From Thermococcus peptonophilus (lineage in GTDB: Archaea; Methanobacteriota_B; Thermococci; Thermococcales; Thermococcaceae): a DNA stretch of 64,000 bases. A model generated the notes under the pieces. It saw only the letters and a list, made by a program, of their open reading frames with translations, had not been told where the DNA came from and made no database searches. Of the stretch, positions 62,570-64,000 are shown piece after piece; the stretch's first letter is position 1, and the number at the start of each line of letters is the position of its first letter. Location: NCBI RefSeq assembly GCF_001592435.1, contig NZ_CP014750.1, positions 1,674,001-1,738,000 of the forward strand. Direction: 5' to 3'. A program made the translations under genes and the position numbers.

Positions 62570-62625
62570 TTTCGACAAGTGGCTATTTAGCTTTCGCTTT
62601 TTGGCTAATTAGCCACTCCTAACTC
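62570..62625. promoter_or_regulatory. palindromic operator-like site upstream of the acyl-CoA synthetase gene
   Basis: The 251-base gap between the CooC-like and acyl-CoA synthetase genes has no ORF. It holds a perfect 14-base palindrome TGGCTAATTAGCCA (62602-62615) and, 12 bases to its left, a near copy GTGGCTATTTAGC (62579-62591); together they can also pair as a 13-bp stem with one mismatch. The pair sits about 100 bases before the gene's start. It could be a regulator binding site. Confidence 0.45.
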
Positions 62626-62712
62626 TTTTTCGTTTTTTGCCGATTATCACTTTGACGAACGCCGAAAGAACTTTAAGGAATACAACCCTCAAGCGGGAGA
62701 GGTGACACACCA

Positions 62713-64000
62713 GTGCAGGTCGGGGAGGGATTCCTTGAGGAAAAGTACATCCCACTGCAGTCTTTTAGAGAGGAACACCGGAAATCAATCGAGAACCTTG
62801 AAGAGTTCTGGGCGGAGCAGGCCAAGGTAATTGACTGGTTCAAGACATGGGATAGGGTCCTAGACGACTCAAACGCCCCCTTCTTCCGCTGGTTCGTCGG
62901 GGGCCAGCTCAACGCCAGCTACAACGCCCTCGACAGGCACATCAAAGCCGGAAAGAGGAACAGGGCGGCAATAATCTGGGAGAGCGAGAAGGGAGAAACG
63001 AGGACGCTCACATACTACGAGCTCTACCGCGAGGTGAACCGCTTCGCATCGGTTCTCAAGAACCTCGGCGTTGGGAAGGGCGACAGGGTAGTCATCTACA
63101 TGCCTCTCGTCCCAGAGGTTGTAATAGCGATGTTAGCGAGTGCGAGGATCGGGGCAATCCACAGCGTTGTATTCTCCGGATTCTCCGCTGAGGCATTAGC
63201 CACGAGGATAAACGACGCCAAGGCGAAAGTTGTCATAACCGCCGACTACCTCTACAGGCGTGGAAAGGCCCTGAACCTCAAGGAGATAGTCGACAGGGCT
63301 TTACTGGAAACTCCGAGCGTCGAGAGCGTTGTGGTTCTTAAGCGCTCTGAGAACGATGTCAACATGGTCGAGGGGAGGGACTACTACTGGCAGAACCTCC
63401 TTGAAGGTGCCGAGAGTACGTTGAGCCAGTCCCGGTCGAGAGCAACCACCCGCTCTTTATCCTCTACACGAGCGGAACGACCGGAAAACCGAAGGGTATC
63501 ATTCACTCAACGGGAGGATACCTCGTTTATGTCGCCAAGACGATGCAGTGGGCTTGGGGAATAACGGAGAGCGACCTCTTCTGGAACACGGCCGACGTCG
63601 GCTGGATCACCGGGCATAGCTACCTCGTCTACGGCCCGTTAACTCTTGGCCTGACCGTTATGATGTACGAGGGAGCTTTGAACTACCCCAAGCCCGACAA
63701 GCCCTGGGAGCTGATAGAGAAGCACGGGGTTACGATATTCTACACGGCTCCAACGGCGATAAGGATGCTCATGCGCTACGGAGACGAGTGGGTGAAGAAG
63801 CACGACCTATCATCCCTCCGCCTGCTCGGTTCCGTTGGCGAGCCGATCAACCCTGGGGCCTGGAAGTGGTACTACGAGGTCGTCGGTGGGAGGCGCTGCC
63901 CGATAATAGACACCTGGTGGCAGACCGAAACCGGCGGCTACATGATCTACCCCTCCGCCGGAATACAGCTCCCACCGCTCAAGCCCGGTTCAGCCGCCTT
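62713..64000 (+). pseudogene. AMP-forming acyl-CoA (acetyl/propionyl-CoA) synthetase, frameshift, runs off window
   Basis: GTG 62713 with GGTGACACACCA upstream. First frame: N-terminal acetyl-CoA-synthetase region ([47 protein letters not shown]) to GAES at about 63414. One base is missing there (63412-63417); the next frame reads [28 protein letters not shown] (AMP-binding motif), [23 protein letters not shown] and [10 protein letters not shown] to the window edge. Family is certain. The break may be real or a sequencing error; only raw reads can say. With methylmalonyl-CoA mutase at 24 kb it could feed propionyl-CoA, but that is speculation. Confidence 0.85.

Overview
The window comes from a hyperthermophilic euryarchaeon of the order Thermococcales, most likely a Thermococcus. 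Evidence: a TIP26-type TBP-interacting protein, archaeal ThrRS and SerRS, an exosome Csl4/RNA polymerase L operon, a Cdc48/VAT ATPase and Hsp20 that each carry a Phr-type heat-shock operator, a Pyrococcus-like tandem 2-oxoacid:ferredoxin oxidoreductase locus, and A-box promoters with GGTG/GGAGG ribosome binding sites. Genes are tightly packed on both strands with many 4-bp overlaps. There is no rRNA, CRISPR array, insertion sequence or replication origin. No stretch longer than 300 bases lacks a gene or gene remnant.

Layout. 1-10 kb: M42 aminopeptidase (cut by the left edge), Hjc resolvase and a secreted protein, gamma carbonic anhydrase and cis-prenyltransferase, TIP26 with a P-loop-less RecA-like partner, ThrRS, then csl4-DUF2067-rpoL-RNase III-like. 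10-20 kb: SppA/PH1570-like/AI-2E operon, a dihydropteroate-synthase-like gene, a frameshifted PrsW-like protease, cdc48 and hsp20, a metallo-beta-lactamase hydrolase. 20-32 kb: ABC exporter with a large extracellular partner, methylmalonyl-CoA mutase large chain, a 710-aa nuclease-fold protein, pgk, PadR/ferredoxin operon, endonuclease III. 32-43 kb: SerRS, PsiE-like protein, tRNA-Cys and tRNA-Ser, SurE, a multiply broken gene, archaeosine synthase RaSEA, then the seven-gene KGOR cluster sharing one ferredoxin subunit. 43-50 kb: DUF192, a PTPS-family enzyme, an m5U methyltransferase, a Cys-containing HTH regulator, and a divergent locus (TusA-like/DUF1858 protein versus FprA flavodiiron protein, DUF438 hemerythrin-PAS protein and a degenerate M24 protein). 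50-53 kb: a decayed stretch with frameshifted epimerase and methyltransferase genes and two 5'-truncated genes joined at one apparent deletion point. 53-61 kb: a nine-gene Mrp-type cation/proton antiporter operon with three NuoL/M/N-like subunits. 61-64 kb: a frameshifted YwiC-like gene, a CooC-like ATPase, and an AMP-forming acyl-CoA synthetase with a frameshift that runs off the right edge.

The most interesting candidate system is the divergent 45.5-50.1 kb locus: two near-identical operator-like sites, one on each divergent promoter, control O2/NO-type detoxification genes, next to a regulator with a C-terminal Cys/His set that could sense redox or metal. A second theme is the number of single-base frameshifts (PrsW, epimerase, methyltransferase, YwiC, acyl-CoA synthetase), several in homopolymer runs; these could be real decay or sequencing error, and raw reads would tell them apart. 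The truncated pair at about 52.53 kb and the broken gene at 35.4-36.4 kb look like true gene loss.
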